Below, one piece after another: positions 41,227 to 48,946 of a DNA stretch of 48,946 bases. Made by a program: the position numbers and the translations under genes. Origin of the DNA: Deltaproteobacteria bacterium. GTDB lineage: Bacteria > Desulfobacterota > Binatia > UBA9968. The stretch covers positions 1 through 48,946 of the forward strand of contig VGTH01000041.1 of NCBI GenBank assembly GCA_016874755.1, written 5' to 3'. The notes beneath the pieces were generated by a model that was not told the DNA's origin, searched no databases, and saw nothing but the letters and a program-made list of their open reading frames with translations. Position 1 is the stretch's first letter. Each line of letters begins with the position of its first letter.

Positions 41227-42471
41227 TTTCTTTGCACTCACCCGCCAGATTTTTCCTGCGCCATCGTCGGCAACCAGTAGTGAACCATCGCTCCACACTG
41301 TAACGCCGACGGGACGGCCGTGGGCGCGATTGGGTTTTTCCTCGGCAAGAAAGCCGGTGAGAAAGTCTTCGATGGGGCCGCTCGGCTTGCCATTCTGAAA
41401 CGGCACAAAGACGACTTTATAGCCGGCCGGCGTCGACCGGTTCCACGAGCCGCGCAGTCCAATGAAAGCGCCGCCGTGATAGCGCGACGGAAAAGAGTTG
41501 CCCATATAAAATGTCAGCCCCAACGCCGCTACGTGGGAGCCCATCGCATAATCGGGCTTGATCGCTTTGGCGACCAAATCGGGGCGCTGGCCTTTTTTGC
41601 GCGGATCTTCGATCTGGCCGAAATAGGAATAGGGCCAACCGTAGAACGCGCCGTCGCGCGCGCTGGTGAGAAAATCTGGGACGAGGTCGTCGCCCAGCCC
41701 ATCCCGTTCGTTGACCACTGTCCATAGCGTTTTTGTTTTCGGCTCCCAATCCATACCCACCGGATTGCGTAAACCGCCGGCGAAAACGCGCATGGCGCTG
41801 CCATCAAGATTGGTTTGCAAGATCGCCGCGCGGCGCGGGTCCTTGGCATCGATGTTTTCTTCATCGACATTGGTTGCGGAGCCGACCGCGATGTAGAGTT
41901 TCTTGCCCTCCGGGTCGACGATGACGTTGCGCGTGTAATGGCCGCCCTCGGGAAGACTCAGTATGTTTTCCGCTTTGGCGGTGATCTGGGTGTCGCCGGT
42001 TCGGTACGGATATGCCACCACGGCGTCAGTGTTGCCGACGAAAATTTTCCCGCCGTGCAGCGCGACGCCAAAGGCGGCGTTCAGATTCGCCAAAAAAACT
42101 TCGCGCCGATCGGGCTTGCCGCTTTTGTTGGTGTCGCGAAAGAGCAGCGCGCGGCTATTGCCGCGGCGCCGGTTTGCTTCGACGACGAGAACGTCACGGT
42201 TCGGCAGCACGAGAATATTGCGCGGGTTATCGAGCTCATCGGCGAACAAAGTTACCTCGAAACCTGCCGGCGCTTTCGGCATGGCACCGGTGGGCCAACC
42301 TATGACCTGCGGCGAGTTGCCCACTGACTTGGTTGCGAAGGGCGGCGGCAAGACTAGGTGCTCCGACGGGCCGGTGTCGACGATGCGTCTCGGCGCAAGC
42401 TCGCCCGCAAGCGTGAGCGATGCAGCGAGGGTGCAGCTCGCGGCCAATAGTGCTGTGCAAAAAGATTTCAT
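41224..42471 (-). CDS. Exported PQQ-dependent sugar dehydrogenase-like beta-propeller (L-sorbosone dehydrogenase type)
   Basis: The 415-residue protein starts with a signal peptide (ALLAASCTLAASLTLAGELA). Six-bladed-propeller segments of the soluble quinoprotein glucose/sorbosone dehydrogenase family follow: GFEVTLFADELDNPRNILVL, FGVALHGGKIFV, LYIAVGSATNVDEEN, GGLRNPVGMDWEP, and RGSWNRSTPAGYKVVF. Catalytic histidine and arginine positions seem present (GGHYTRN region). It would oxidise sugars or alcohols in the periplasm using PQQ. No PQQ synthesis genes are in the window. It is convergent with the hydantoinase run. The ribosome site is weak (GTGAG). Confidence 0.85.
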   Translation of the reverse strand: MKSFCTALLAASCTLAASLTLAGELAPRRIVDTGPSEHLVLPPPFATKSVGNSPQVIGWPTGAMPKAPAGFEVTLFADELDNPRNILVLPNRDVLVVEANRRRGNSRALLFRDTNKSGKPDRREVFLANLNAAFGVALHGGKIFVGNTDAVVAYPYRTGDTQITAKAENILSLPEGGHYTRNVIVDPEGKKLYIAVGSATNVDEENIDAKDPRRAAILQTNLDGSAMRVFAGGLRNPVGMDWEPKTKTLWTVVNERDGLGDDLVPDFLTSARDGAFYGWPYSYFGQIEDPRKKGQRPDLVAKAIKPDYAMGSHVAALGLTFYMGNSFPSRYHGGAFIGLRGSWNRSTPAGYKVVFVPFQNGKPSGPIEDFLTGFLAEEKPNRAHGRPVGVTVWSDGSLLVADDGAGKIWRVSAKK

Positions 42472-42598
42472 GGCTCACTATACAACGATCCCTTTGCTCT
42501 CGGAACAACCAGTGGTTCTCCAACCTAACGGGCCGCAAAGGAGTTGTGCAGCCGTGTAGTCCGTTCTAAGATCGGCGCGAATTTGGGAGGCGACAGCG

Positions 42599-44020
42599 AT
42601 GCAATATCGTGACCTGCGAGGTTGGATTGACGCGGTGGACAAGTTTGGCGAGCTGCGCGTGATCGAAGGTGCCGATTGGAATCAGGAGATCGGTGCACTG
42701 ACAGAGGTCTCGGCACAGATGCCTACGCCACCGGCTGTGCTCTTTGACAAAATCAAAGACTATCCCGCCGGCAAGCGTGTGCTCGCCGGCATCCACAATC
42801 CCACCCTCAAGCGCCAGTGTTTGACCACTCATTTGCCGCTCGATTACACGCGCGAACAATTCATGGCGGCGTGGAAGCAGCGGCTCGACAAGCCGACATT
42901 GATTCCGCCGCGCGTGGTCGACTCGGGGCCGCTGCTGGAAAACGTGTTTGAAGGGAAGGACATCGACCTGCTGGCGCTGCCGATTCCCTGGTGGCATGAA
43001 GGCGACGGTGGCCGCTACATCGGTTCGCTCGACACAACCATCAGCCGCGACCGCGACGAGGGCTGGATCAACGTGGGCTGCTACCGTGTCATGGTGCACG
43101 ACCAGGACACCCTGGCGCTCTATATCTCGCCGGGCCATCACGGCCACATTCACCGGCAAAAATATTTCGATCAGGGCGAGCCGTTTCCGGTGGCGATCAG
43201 CTTCGGTCCCGATCCACTTTTGTGGTTCTTCGGTCAAATGGAAGTGCCAGCGGGTCAGTCGGAATACGATTACGCAGGCGGTGTGCGTGGCGAGCCTTAC
43301 GAGGTGATTCTCGGCAAGCACGCCGCTTTGCCCATTCCTGCGTATTCGGAAATTGCCATCGAAGGAGAGGTGATTCCCGGCACGAAAATTCCCGAGGGAC
43401 CGTTTGGCGAATTTACCGGGTACTATGCCGGCGGACTGCGCTCTGAGCCGATGCTCAAAGTAAAGCGGTTGATGTATCGCAACGATCCGGTTCTCACCGG
43501 CGCGCCGCCGTTCAAGCCAGCGCCCGGGGCGGAGAACAATCTGATCCGCGCGGCGTATATCTGGAACTACCTCGACAAAACCGGCGTGCCCGACGTGCGC
43601 GATGTGGCGTATCATCAAACCCGATTGATGGTCGTGGTTTCGATCAAACAGCGATACCCGGGCCACGCGCGCCAAGCGGCGCTGATCGCGTCGCAGTGCC
43701 GCGCCGCAGCCCTCTTGACGCGCTATGTGATGGTGGTCGACGACGACATCGATATTTGGGATAGCAATGAGCTGTTGTGGGCGCTGTGCACGCGCACCGA
43801 TCCGGCGAAGGATATCGACATCCTGCGCCGCTGCTGGAGCAACCCCATCGACCCGATCATTCCACCGAGCGAACGCGGCTTTCAGTCGCGCGGCATTATT
43901 GATGCGTGCAGGCCCTATGAATGGATGAATGATTTTCCGAAAGTGTCGGGGGCGAGTGCAGCATTGAAAGAAGCGGTGAAAAAAAAGTTCGGCGTGGGCT
44001 TAACGGGAAAGAAGAATTAA
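42599..44020 (+). CDS. UbiD family (prenylated-FMN-dependent) decarboxylase
   Basis: The 473-residue protein matches UbiD from QYRDLRGWIDAVDKFGELR to the C-terminal ACRPYEWMNDFPK. The active-site glutamates lie in IPEGPFGEFTGYY (E266 and E271), and VDDDIDIWD binds the divalent metal and cofactor phosphate in the family. UbiD enzymes reversibly decarboxylate unsaturated or aromatic acids. The UbiX partner that makes the cofactor is not in the window. GGGAGG lies 8 bases before ATG 42599. In this neighbourhood a role in aromatic acid catabolism is more likely than ubiquinone synthesis (inference). The stop merges with a CACAAAG-type repeat. Confidence 0.93.
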   Translation: MQYRDLRGWIDAVDKFGELRVIEGADWNQEIGALTEVSAQMPTPPAVLFDKIKDYPAGKRVLAGIHNPTLKRQCLTTHLPLDYTREQFMAAWKQRLDKPTLIPPRVVDSGPLLENVFEGKDIDLLALPIPWWHEGDGGRYIGSLDTTISRDRDEGWINVGCYRVMVHDQDTLALYISPGHHGHIHRQKYFDQGEPFPVAISFGPDPLLWFFGQMEVPAGQSEYDYAGGVRGEPYEVILGKHAALPIPAYSEIAIEGEVIPGTKIPEGPFGEFTGYYAGGLRSEPMLKVKRLMYRNDPVLTGAPPFKPAPGAENNLIRAAYIWNYLDKTGVPDVRDVAYHQTRLMVVVSIKQRYPGHARQAALIASQCRAAALLTRYVMVVDDDIDIWDSNELLWALCTRTDPAKDIDILRRCWSNPIDPIIPPSERGFQSRGIIDACRPYEWMNDFPKVSGASAALKEAVKKKFGVGLTGKKN

Positions 44021-44110
44021 ACACAAAGGGCACATAGAAGATTCATCGGATCGGAAAATAACCGCAAAAAGCAAGTCCTGAGCGATGTCGAAGGGCGCAA
44101 AGGCGCAGAA
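44018..44110. repeat. CACAAAG/GCGCAAAGGCGC-type repeat arms after ubiD-like gene
   Basis: TAAACACAAAGGGCACATAG at 44018-44037 and GGGCGCAAAGGCGCAGAAAA near 44094-44113 are members of the family at 12.5 and 39.1 kb. A CTGAGCGATGTCGAAGGGCG piece of another family lies between them. Arms here are direct, not clearly paired. Confidence 0.6.
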
Positions 44111-44151
44111 AAACGCACTTGCGTTAGGACCGTTGTCATTGCGGCGCCCGG

Positions 44152-44427
44152 GTGAATCATGCGCAGAGCCATCGTGAGCAGATGAAAGCGAGGATCCGTG
44201 CCGTGTTGCGCAGCACGGAAACGATTCTGAAAAACGAGGCCGAAGTGGTTGGGTTTGTCCAGAAAGATTTTGGGCTGGATCAGCGCGTCGCGGCGGAGAG
44301 CTACAAGATTCTTAAGCAGGTGTTGACTCCCGACGGCGATATTAAAGAACCGGTGCTGAAGTCGATCATCGACAAGATTCGGCAAGAGCCGGCGATGGCC
44401 GCGGAGGTGCGGAGCGAGCGGAACTGA
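44152..44427 (+). pseudogene. C-terminal remnant of an NMT1/SsuA-like solute-binding protein
   Basis: A 91-codon frame from GTG 44152 reads STETILKNEAEVVGFVQKDF, then AAESYKILKQVLTPDGDI and EPVLKSIIDKIRQE. This matches the C-terminal helical region of NMT1-like binding proteins (compare FIRDNRDESARTLMAWGKVE and NLFNADGAVPEDGLRLVIEQ in the intact protein at 23112-24134). There is no signal peptide or N-terminal lobe and no convincing ribosome site. The first 15 or so residues are unrelated. It may be expressed as a small protein but looks like decay. Confidence 0.6.
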
Positions 44428-44498
44428 GGAAGCGTTAGAGCATTGCCCTTGCGATTCGTGGTGATAAGATTGCCTCATCTTTCTCTAGGGGGTTGCTT

Positions 44499-44966
44499 AT
44501 GAAGGGTCGAGGAGCGTTTTTTGCGTTAGCCCTGAGTTTCGTGATCGGTACAGGCGCGGCTTTGGCGGATTTGCCGGAGCCGAAACCGAAGACAGAGAAC
44601 CCAAACGTAGTCGCTGGTCGTAAAGCAATCGAAGCCAAAGATTTCAAGGCGGCGGTTGGCCATCTGACCAAAGCCGTGCAGGAAGTGCCGAACGACGCTG
44701 ACGCTCACAGCATGCTCGGTTTCGCCTATCGCAAGACCAATGTGTTCGACAAGTCGATGGAACACTACCAGCGGGCACTCAAGCTCGATTCCAAGCACCG
44801 CGGCGCCCATGAATATCTCGGCGAGCTCTACCTCGACATGAATCAGTTGGAAAATGCCGAGAAACAGCTGGCGGCACTTAAGAACGCCTGTCCATTTTTC
44901 GGGAAATGCAGCGAGTACGAGGATCTAAAGAAAGCGGTTGATGCTTATAAGGCTAAGAAGAAATGA
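44499..44966 (+). CDS. Exported TPR-repeat protein
   Basis: ATG 44499 follows AGGGGG with six bases between. The 155-residue product has a signal peptide (FFALALSFVIGTGAALADLP) and about three tetratricopeptide repeats between residues 38 and 140 (DADAHSMLGFAYRKTNVFDK, HRGAHEYLGELYLDMNQLEN). It ends with a Cys pair (CPFFGKC) and a lysine-rich tail. TPR proteins mediate protein contacts; the partner here is unknown. It stands alone, between a binding-protein remnant and an inverted repeat. Confidence 0.82.
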   Translation: MKGRGAFFALALSFVIGTGAALADLPEPKPKTENPNVVAGRKAIEAKDFKAAVGHLTKAVQEVPNDADAHSMLGFAYRKTNVFDKSMEHYQRALKLDSKHRGAHEYLGELYLDMNQLENAEKQLAALKNACPFFGKCSEYEDLKKAVDAYKAKKK

Positions 44967-45009
44967 TGCAACCGTTAATGGCTGCCAAATCCTGAAACTT
45001 TCCGGAGCT

Positions 45010-45086
45010 CTTCGACTGGGCTCAGGGCGAACGGATCGGATGCTGAAATAGTTAGAAACAATCCGTTCATGCTGAGCCCGTCGAAG
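45010..45086. repeat. Inverted repeat of the CTTCGAC-GGCTCAGGGCGAACGG type
   Basis: The left arm 45010-45035 (CTTCGACTGGGCTCAGGGCG and on) is complementary to 45062-45086 (ending GAGCCCGTCGAAG) with a few mismatches. It fills the spacer between the TPR gene and the next gene. A related inner element is nested at 22964-22998. Confidence 0.8.
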
Positions 45087-45137
45087 CATTCTTAAGGACT
45101 TTTCAGAATTCTCGCAAGCTGGACGGAGGAGGTGGCC

Positions 45138-45854
45138 ATGGCTGAGGTTGTTAAGAAGATCGGTTTCGTCAGCGGCGGTTCAAGCTCGATGCCCCACTAT
45201 GCGAGCATGGCGCCGATCATCCCCAAGGGTGTCGAGCTTGATTACCAAGGGTTGAACCTCTACGGTGAGTCGCTGTTCGGCATCGCCAATAAAAAAGACT
45301 TCATCATTAGCAGCGTGAAGAAGTTCATCGCCGAGCAAAGGTGGGATGGGGTGATCCTTACGGCAGCGCCCACGGAAGTTCTTAACCCTGGGCTCTATGC
45401 CGATATGCAAGCGGCGTTGACGATTCCGTTTACCACTGCGCTTCATGCCTGCGTCCAGGCACTGCGCGCCTATGCCGCGCCGAAAGTTCTTTTACTCACA
45501 CCGTTCGACACCAAGTTGAATGATCTGATCGTTGACCATCTCGCCAATGCCGGGGTGACGGCGCTTTCTCCCAACTCCTTCGATCAGCTCGATGTCCCAA
45601 AAAAGATGACACCGGACGAAGTCTTTGACCTCGTGAAAAAGCATTTCGGAGCAGTCGGCAAGGTCGATGCGATTTACTTCCAAGGCGCTGTGCTCGATCC
45701 GATCAAGTGTCTGGATCGGATCGAGTCGGAATTAAAAGTGACGGTGATCGCAAGTAATCCGGCGATGCTTTGGTACGTGGAATCGAAGTTGGGCATCAAA
45801 CATCCCGTAAGCGGCTACGGCCGGTTGTTGCGAGAGTGGCCGGCGCTGCCGTGA
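45138..45854 (+). CDS. Asp/Glu racemase superfamily protein (arylmalonate decarboxylase / maleate isomerase-like)
   Basis: The 238-residue protein has the two-domain fold and length of this superfamily: KKIGFVSGGSSSMPHYASMA at the start, a WDGVILTAAPTEVL strand, ALRAYAAPKVLLLTPFDTKL and a VTVIASNPAMLWYV C-terminal helix region. Members use two cysteines (racemases, maleate isomerase) or one (arylmalonate decarboxylase, second site). Here the first site reads TAAPT and the second reads YFQGAV with Gln182 where Cys is expected; Cys191 is displaced. Catalysis by the usual mechanism is therefore doubtful. GGAGG lies about 6 bases before ATG 45138. Confidence 0.78.
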   Translation: MAEVVKKIGFVSGGSSSMPHYASMAPIIPKGVELDYQGLNLYGESLFGIANKKDFIISSVKKFIAEQRWDGVILTAAPTEVLNPGLYADMQAALTIPFTTALHACVQALRAYAAPKVLLLTPFDTKLNDLIVDHLANAGVTALSPNSFDQLDVPKKMTPDEVFDLVKKHFGAVGKVDAIYFQGAVLDPIKCLDRIESELKVTVIASNPAMLWYVESKLGIKHPVSGYGRLLREWPALP

Positions 45855-45975
45855 TGATAACAGTGGTTTCGGGCTTCCGAGTTTCGCGTTTCGGGTTTTT
45901 GCTCGGTCGTGTGGCGAAGATCTCTCTCAATCCAAACATATATTCTCGGCCTCGGGCTGTTCCTGAGGAGGTCGC

Positions 45976-46797
45976 CTACCCCAGTGTACGCTTTAGCCAA
46001 TCCGTTGCGACCCGCGAAACTTTGTCCTCAGCCCCCACATAAAAATGATCGCAGTTCGGGATGACGTGAACCTCACAAGGCCCGGCGCAGTTTTCTTTGA
46101 ACCTCTCGGCGGGGTAGTTATCTATCGGTTCTTGATCACCCCGGATGAATAGCACAGGGCACTTTATTTTCGCCGCGTTCGCGACCAAGTCCGGAGCGTT
46201 TACCAAGCGGTCGAGATAAGTCTTTGCCGAGATCACCCACCACCAGTCGGGGATCAGCATGAGCTGATCCGGTTTCCCGGCTGCCATTAGCTCTTCGGCG
46301 TGTTCTTTCAGTTCGGCCGGATTGCCCGCCAATGAGTAGTTGCGTGCCGACCGTGGGTTGGTCATACGGTTGCCGCCGGCGTGGGCCGAAAGCAGAATCA
46401 GCGCTTTGGTTTCTGGGTGATTCGCGACGTGTTGGCTGGCCAACACGCCGCCGTTGCTGTGGCCAATGACGATCGGGTTTGAGAATCCTTTGCTCGCTAA
46501 ATATTTCGCAGCGAGCTCGTTGTCCTCAATGCCCTGCGCGACGGTTTGATAGGCGCCGCCGACGCCGGCGCGGCGGTTGTAGGTGCTGACGGAGTCGTGG
46601 CCGCGGCGGTTGAACGGCATGAACGTGTAGCCGAGTCCGGTGATGTGCGGCGCCAGAAAGCGCGCGGCGCAGACGTAGAAGTTCATCTGATTGCCGTGGC
46701 AGTACATCGCGGCGTTTTGGCTGGGGCCATCGGGTGTGTAGTAGGCGGCGTCCAGTGGATCGGTCGGCGTTGGAATGCTGATGAGTTCGGTGCGCAT
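45976..46797 (-). CDS. Alpha/beta hydrolase
   Basis: ATG 46797 has GAGGA about 8 bases upstream and is preferred over an ATG 12 codons earlier. The 273-residue protein has the nucleophile elbow GHSNGG, an oxyanion strand AAMYCHGNQMN, the acid residue near LFIRGDQEPIDN and the catalytic histidine in IPNCDHFYVG. A Trp-rich cap segment (LIPDWWWVISAKTYLDRL) lies between. It resembles serine aminopeptidase-like or DUF1749-type hydrolases. It is divergent from the MetE-like gene with only 65 bases between. Substrate unknown. Confidence 0.82.
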   Translation of the reverse strand: MRTELISIPTPTDPLDAAYYTPDGPSQNAAMYCHGNQMNFYVCAARFLAPHITGLGYTFMPFNRRGHDSVSTYNRRAGVGGAYQTVAQGIEDNELAAKYLASKGFSNPIVIGHSNGGVLASQHVANHPETKALILLSAHAGGNRMTNPRSARNYSLAGNPAELKEHAEELMAAGKPDQLMLIPDWWWVISAKTYLDRLVNAPDLVANAAKIKCPVLFIRGDQEPIDNYPAERFKENCAGPCEVHVIPNCDHFYVGAEDKVSRVATDWLKRTLG

Positions 46798-46862
46798 CAC
46801 GGAATCCTCGTCAGTATGAAATCTTTGCGCCAATATGGCTTAATGAGCGACAAATTCAAAGC

Positions 46863-48020
46863 GTGCCAGGAAGAGATTGGAGAAGTTCTACGGCAGAGAA
46901 ACAAACCCCGCCGTTTCGCGCGGATCACGTGGGCAGCCTGCTGCGCCCACCAGCGTTGTTGGAGGCAAGAGAGAAGTTTGAAAAAGGCGATCTCGATGCC
47001 GCTGCGCTGCGCGCGGTGGAGGACCGCTGCATCCGCGACGTCATCAAGATGCAAGAGGAAATTGGCCTGCAAGCGGTGACCGACGGCGAATACCGGCGCA
47101 AACTGTGGAACGTCGACTTTGTCCGCAAGTTCGAAGGCGTGCTCGTCAAAGAAGGCTTGGCGAGCGAGGCGGAAAAATCGTTTCAAGGCGGCGATCCCAA
47201 TGTGCAGCGCTCGCCGACACGCTTCGAAGTCACCGGCAAGCTCAAACGTGTGCGCGAGCACGAAGTTGAAAACTTTAAATTTACCCAATCTACCACGAAA
47301 GTGACGGCGAAGTTGTCGATCCCATCGCCGTCGGTTTTGCACTTTCGCGGCGGCCGCCGTGGCGTGAGCCATGCGGCGTATCCAGAGATGGCGGATTTTT
47401 TCACCGACTTGGCGCGCGTCTATCGCGAAGAGATTCAGGCGCTTGCCGCCGTCGGCTGCACCTATTTGCAGATCGACGATACCAACCTGGCCTATTTGTG
47501 CGATCCGAAGATGCGGGAAGGCGCGAAAAAGATTGGTGAAAATCCTGACAAGTTGCCGTCACTCTACGCCAACTTGGTCAACGAGTGTATTAGAGACAAG
47601 CCGGCTAACATGATCGTCTACACCCACCTATGCCGCGGCAATTTCGCCAGCGCCTGGGTCGCCGAGGGCGGTTACGATCCGGTCGCGGAGGTGTTGTTCA
47701 ACGAGCTGAAAGTTGACGGCTATTTTCTGGAATTCGACTCGCCGCGTGCCGGCAACTTTGCGCCGCTGCGCTACCTGCCCAAAGGCAAGCGCATCATGCT
47801 TGGCCTGGTCACGAGCAAAACCGGTGCGTTAGAAAATCCCGACGATCTCAAGCGGCGCCTCGACGAGGCATCGAAGGTCGCGCCCTTCGATCAACTCGGC
47901 ATCGCGCCGCAATGCGGCTTCTCCAGCACGGTGTTGGGTAACAAGCTGACCGTCGAAGATCAGATCAAGAAACTGGGATTGGTTGTCAAAGTAGCGCGCG
48001 ATGTCTGGGGTGCGGTCTAG
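46863..48020 (+). CDS. Cobalamin-independent methionine synthase-like methyltransferase (MetE C-terminal domain type)
   Basis: The 385-residue protein is the single-barrel MetE-C type: FRADHVGSLLRPPALLEARE, AVTDGEYRRKLWNVDF, GCTYLQIDDTNLAYL, the zinc ligands in YTHLCRGNF (His and Cys), a Glu in FLEFDSPRAG and a Cys in APQCGFSS. All four zinc ligands are thus kept. Stand-alone members include archaeal-type methionine synthases and alkyltransferases that use other thiols or methyl donors. The GTG at 46863 is the only in-frame start before the conserved FRADHVGS block, and it lacks a ribosome site, so the exact N-terminus is unsure. A luciferase-like gene follows after 3 bases. Confidence 0.85.
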   Translation: MPGRDWRSSTAEKQTPPFRADHVGSLLRPPALLEAREKFEKGDLDAAALRAVEDRCIRDVIKMQEEIGLQAVTDGEYRRKLWNVDFVRKFEGVLVKEGLASEAEKSFQGGDPNVQRSPTRFEVTGKLKRVREHEVENFKFTQSTTKVTAKLSIPSPSVLHFRGGRRGVSHAAYPEMADFFTDLARVYREEIQALAAVGCTYLQIDDTNLAYLCDPKMREGAKKIGENPDKLPSLYANLVNECIRDKPANMIVYTHLCRGNFASAWVAEGGYDPVAEVLFNELKVDGYFLEFDSPRAGNFAPLRYLPKGKRIMLGLVTSKTGALENPDDLKRRLDEASKVAPFDQLGIAPQCGFSSTVLGNKLTVEDQIKKLGLVVKVARDVWGAV

Positions 48021-48023
48021 AAC

Positions 48024-48899
48024 GTGGTGAGGAATTTTCACGGCGAATTCGGCGTCAAATTCGCCTCGCAAAGTGCGTCGCAGTACACGGTTGCCGATTC
48101 CGTTCGCCTGGCGCAGCTGGCGCAGGCGAAAGGTTTCAAGCAGGTCTGGGTCAACGACAATCTCGGTCAGCGCAATCTTTTTGTCGTGCTCTCCGCCATA
48201 GCGGCGCGGGTGCCGATCAAGATTGGCACGTCGATTATTGTTCCTTACTTTCGCAATCCGATGGATATTGCCGATAGCCTCGCAGCGCTTTCTGAGTTAA
48301 CGGACGGCCGCGAGGTGAGCGTCGGCATCGCGCGGGGCGAGTTGGCACGTGCGGGGCAGCAGGTCGAAATGCCGAAACCCGTCGCCATAGTGCGTGAGAC
48401 CGTATTGGCGCTCAAAGCTTTACTTGTCGGCGAGACAATCTCGTTTCGCCACTATCCAGTGTCGGCTGCGTATCATCACATATTGCCCGAGCAAGAATTT
48501 CGTTTGGCTTTCGCTCCAGCGGCGCCGCTCAGGTTTTATTGCGGCGGCCACGGGCCGCGCATTCTCAAGTTTGCCGGCGAGGCGATGGACGGGGTGTTCT
48601 TTGGCGATCACCTTATCCCGATGGCCCGCGCTTACCGGCTCGAATCGATTCTCAAGATTTCGCGCGACTCGGCTCAGGCTCAGACGAGAACGCTGGTTGA
48701 CGTCGGCGAGATCGATATCGCCATTGCGCGCGATCGCTGCCGCGCTTATGACTTTGCGCGGCCTTTTGCCGCCCACGTGCTGTTGCGTTGCGAAGAGATG
48801 GGTTTTGCCGCCGATGATTTTCGCGCCAAATCTCGCACCCGCGGTCGCTTGATCTCCACCGTTCCTAGACTCAGCGTAAACCGTCGACCCTTGCCGTAG
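48024..48899 (+). CDS. LLM-class flavin-dependent oxidoreductase, probably truncated at the C-terminus
   Basis: This bacterial luciferase-like TIM barrel has NFHGEFGVKFASQSASQYT, VWVNDNLGQRNLFVVLSAIA, IKIGTSIIVPYFRNPMDIAD, SLAALSELTDGREVSVGIAR and LRFYCGGHGPRILKFAGEAM. F420- or FMN-dependent members have about 330-350 residues. Here sense ends near residue 270 (EEMGFAADDFRAK), followed by an Arg-rich tail (TRGRLISTVPRLSVNRRPLP) that does not look like the family. A frameshift near 48830 or a rearrangement is likely. The GTG start at 48024 is 3 bases after the MetE-like stop, so the genes are coupled. The coenzyme cannot be decided from sequence alone. Confidence 0.75.
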   Translation: MVRNFHGEFGVKFASQSASQYTVADSVRLAQLAQAKGFKQVWVNDNLGQRNLFVVLSAIAARVPIKIGTSIIVPYFRNPMDIADSLAALSELTDGREVSVGIARGELARAGQQVEMPKPVAIVRETVLALKALLVGETISFRHYPVSAAYHHILPEQEFRLAFAPAAPLRFYCGGHGPRILKFAGEAMDGVFFGDHLIPMARAYRLESILKISRDSAQAQTRTLVDVGEIDIAIARDRCRAYDFARPFAAHVLLRCEEMGFAADDFRAKSRTRGRLISTVPRLSVNRRPLP

Positions 48900-48946
48900 C
48901 CGTTACGATACCCGGGCTGCTCCACAACGTTGACCTTGCGTTCGCT

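Noticed and set aside
42566-43675. 369-codon minus-strand frame opposite UbiD
   Set aside because: It is antisense to a fully conserved UbiD coding region and shows no domain.

Overview
The window is about 49 kb of GC-rich bacterial chromosome carrying roughly 40 intact genes plus several gene remnants. I see no rRNA, tRNA, CRISPR array, transposase, phage gene or plasmid gene. The gene content (Rieske oxygenases, hydantoinase/oxoprolinase subunits, UbiD-type decarboxylase, MmgE/PrpD, acetamidase/formamidase, several amidohydrolases and alpha/beta hydrolases, periplasmic binding proteins of the NMT1/THI5 type) is typical of large genomes of uncultured soil or sediment bacteria formerly filed under Deltaproteobacteria (Binatota, Rokubacteria, Tectomicrobia-like lineages). 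That placement is inference and weak; no marker gene is present.

Layout. 0.1-3.5 kb: a frameshifted Ser/Thr kinase-BON protein, a secreted FecR-domain protein and a beta-propeller lipoprotein. 3.7-7.0 kb: a translationally coupled M16 peptidase pair, then a 5'-damaged hypothetical gene. 7.1-10.7 kb: acetamidase/formamidase, TerC membrane protein, metallo-beta-lactamase-fold protein. 10.8-18.2 kb (minus): a catabolic operon with fused ABC permease, ABC ATPase, two Rieske oxygenases and a thiamine-diphosphate enzyme. 18.3-20.3 kb: an aldo/keto reductase-like protein and a sugar-epimerase-like SDR. 20.4-28.1 kb (minus): nine genes including a 3-hydroxyanthranilate-dioxygenase-like cupin, an ACMSD-like amidohydrolase, a kynurenine-formamidase-like hydrolase, a PDC-hydrolase-like enzyme, tandem alpha/beta hydrolases and a binding protein. 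28.3-30.5 kb: a urate-hydroxylase-type membrane domain, a cytochrome c and a ketopantoate-reductase-like enzyme. 30.7-41.2 kb (plus): two HyuB, one HyuA, two M24-fold proteins without metal ligands, MmgE/PrpD, and decayed binding-protein genes. 41.2-48.9 kb: a sorbosone-dehydrogenase-like propeller, UbiD, a TPR protein, an Asp/Glu-racemase-superfamily protein, an alpha/beta hydrolase, a MetE-like methyltransferase and a luciferase-like monooxygenase.

Two themes stand out. First, many spacers between genes hold an imperfect inverted repeat from one of several recurrent families. These repeats often touch or enter coding regions: they appear to supply the last codons of four genes and the first codons of one, and they sit at the broken ends of two gene fragments. 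Second, the hydantoinase region combines HyuA/HyuB with two creatinase-like M24 proteins and is flanked by remnants of at least three solute-binding-protein genes. The 20-28 kb cluster resembles a kynurenine/3-hydroxyanthranilate-type ring-degradation set. Both assignments of pathway are hypotheses from family membership and neighbourhood. All repeat and family calls were made by eye from the sequence.
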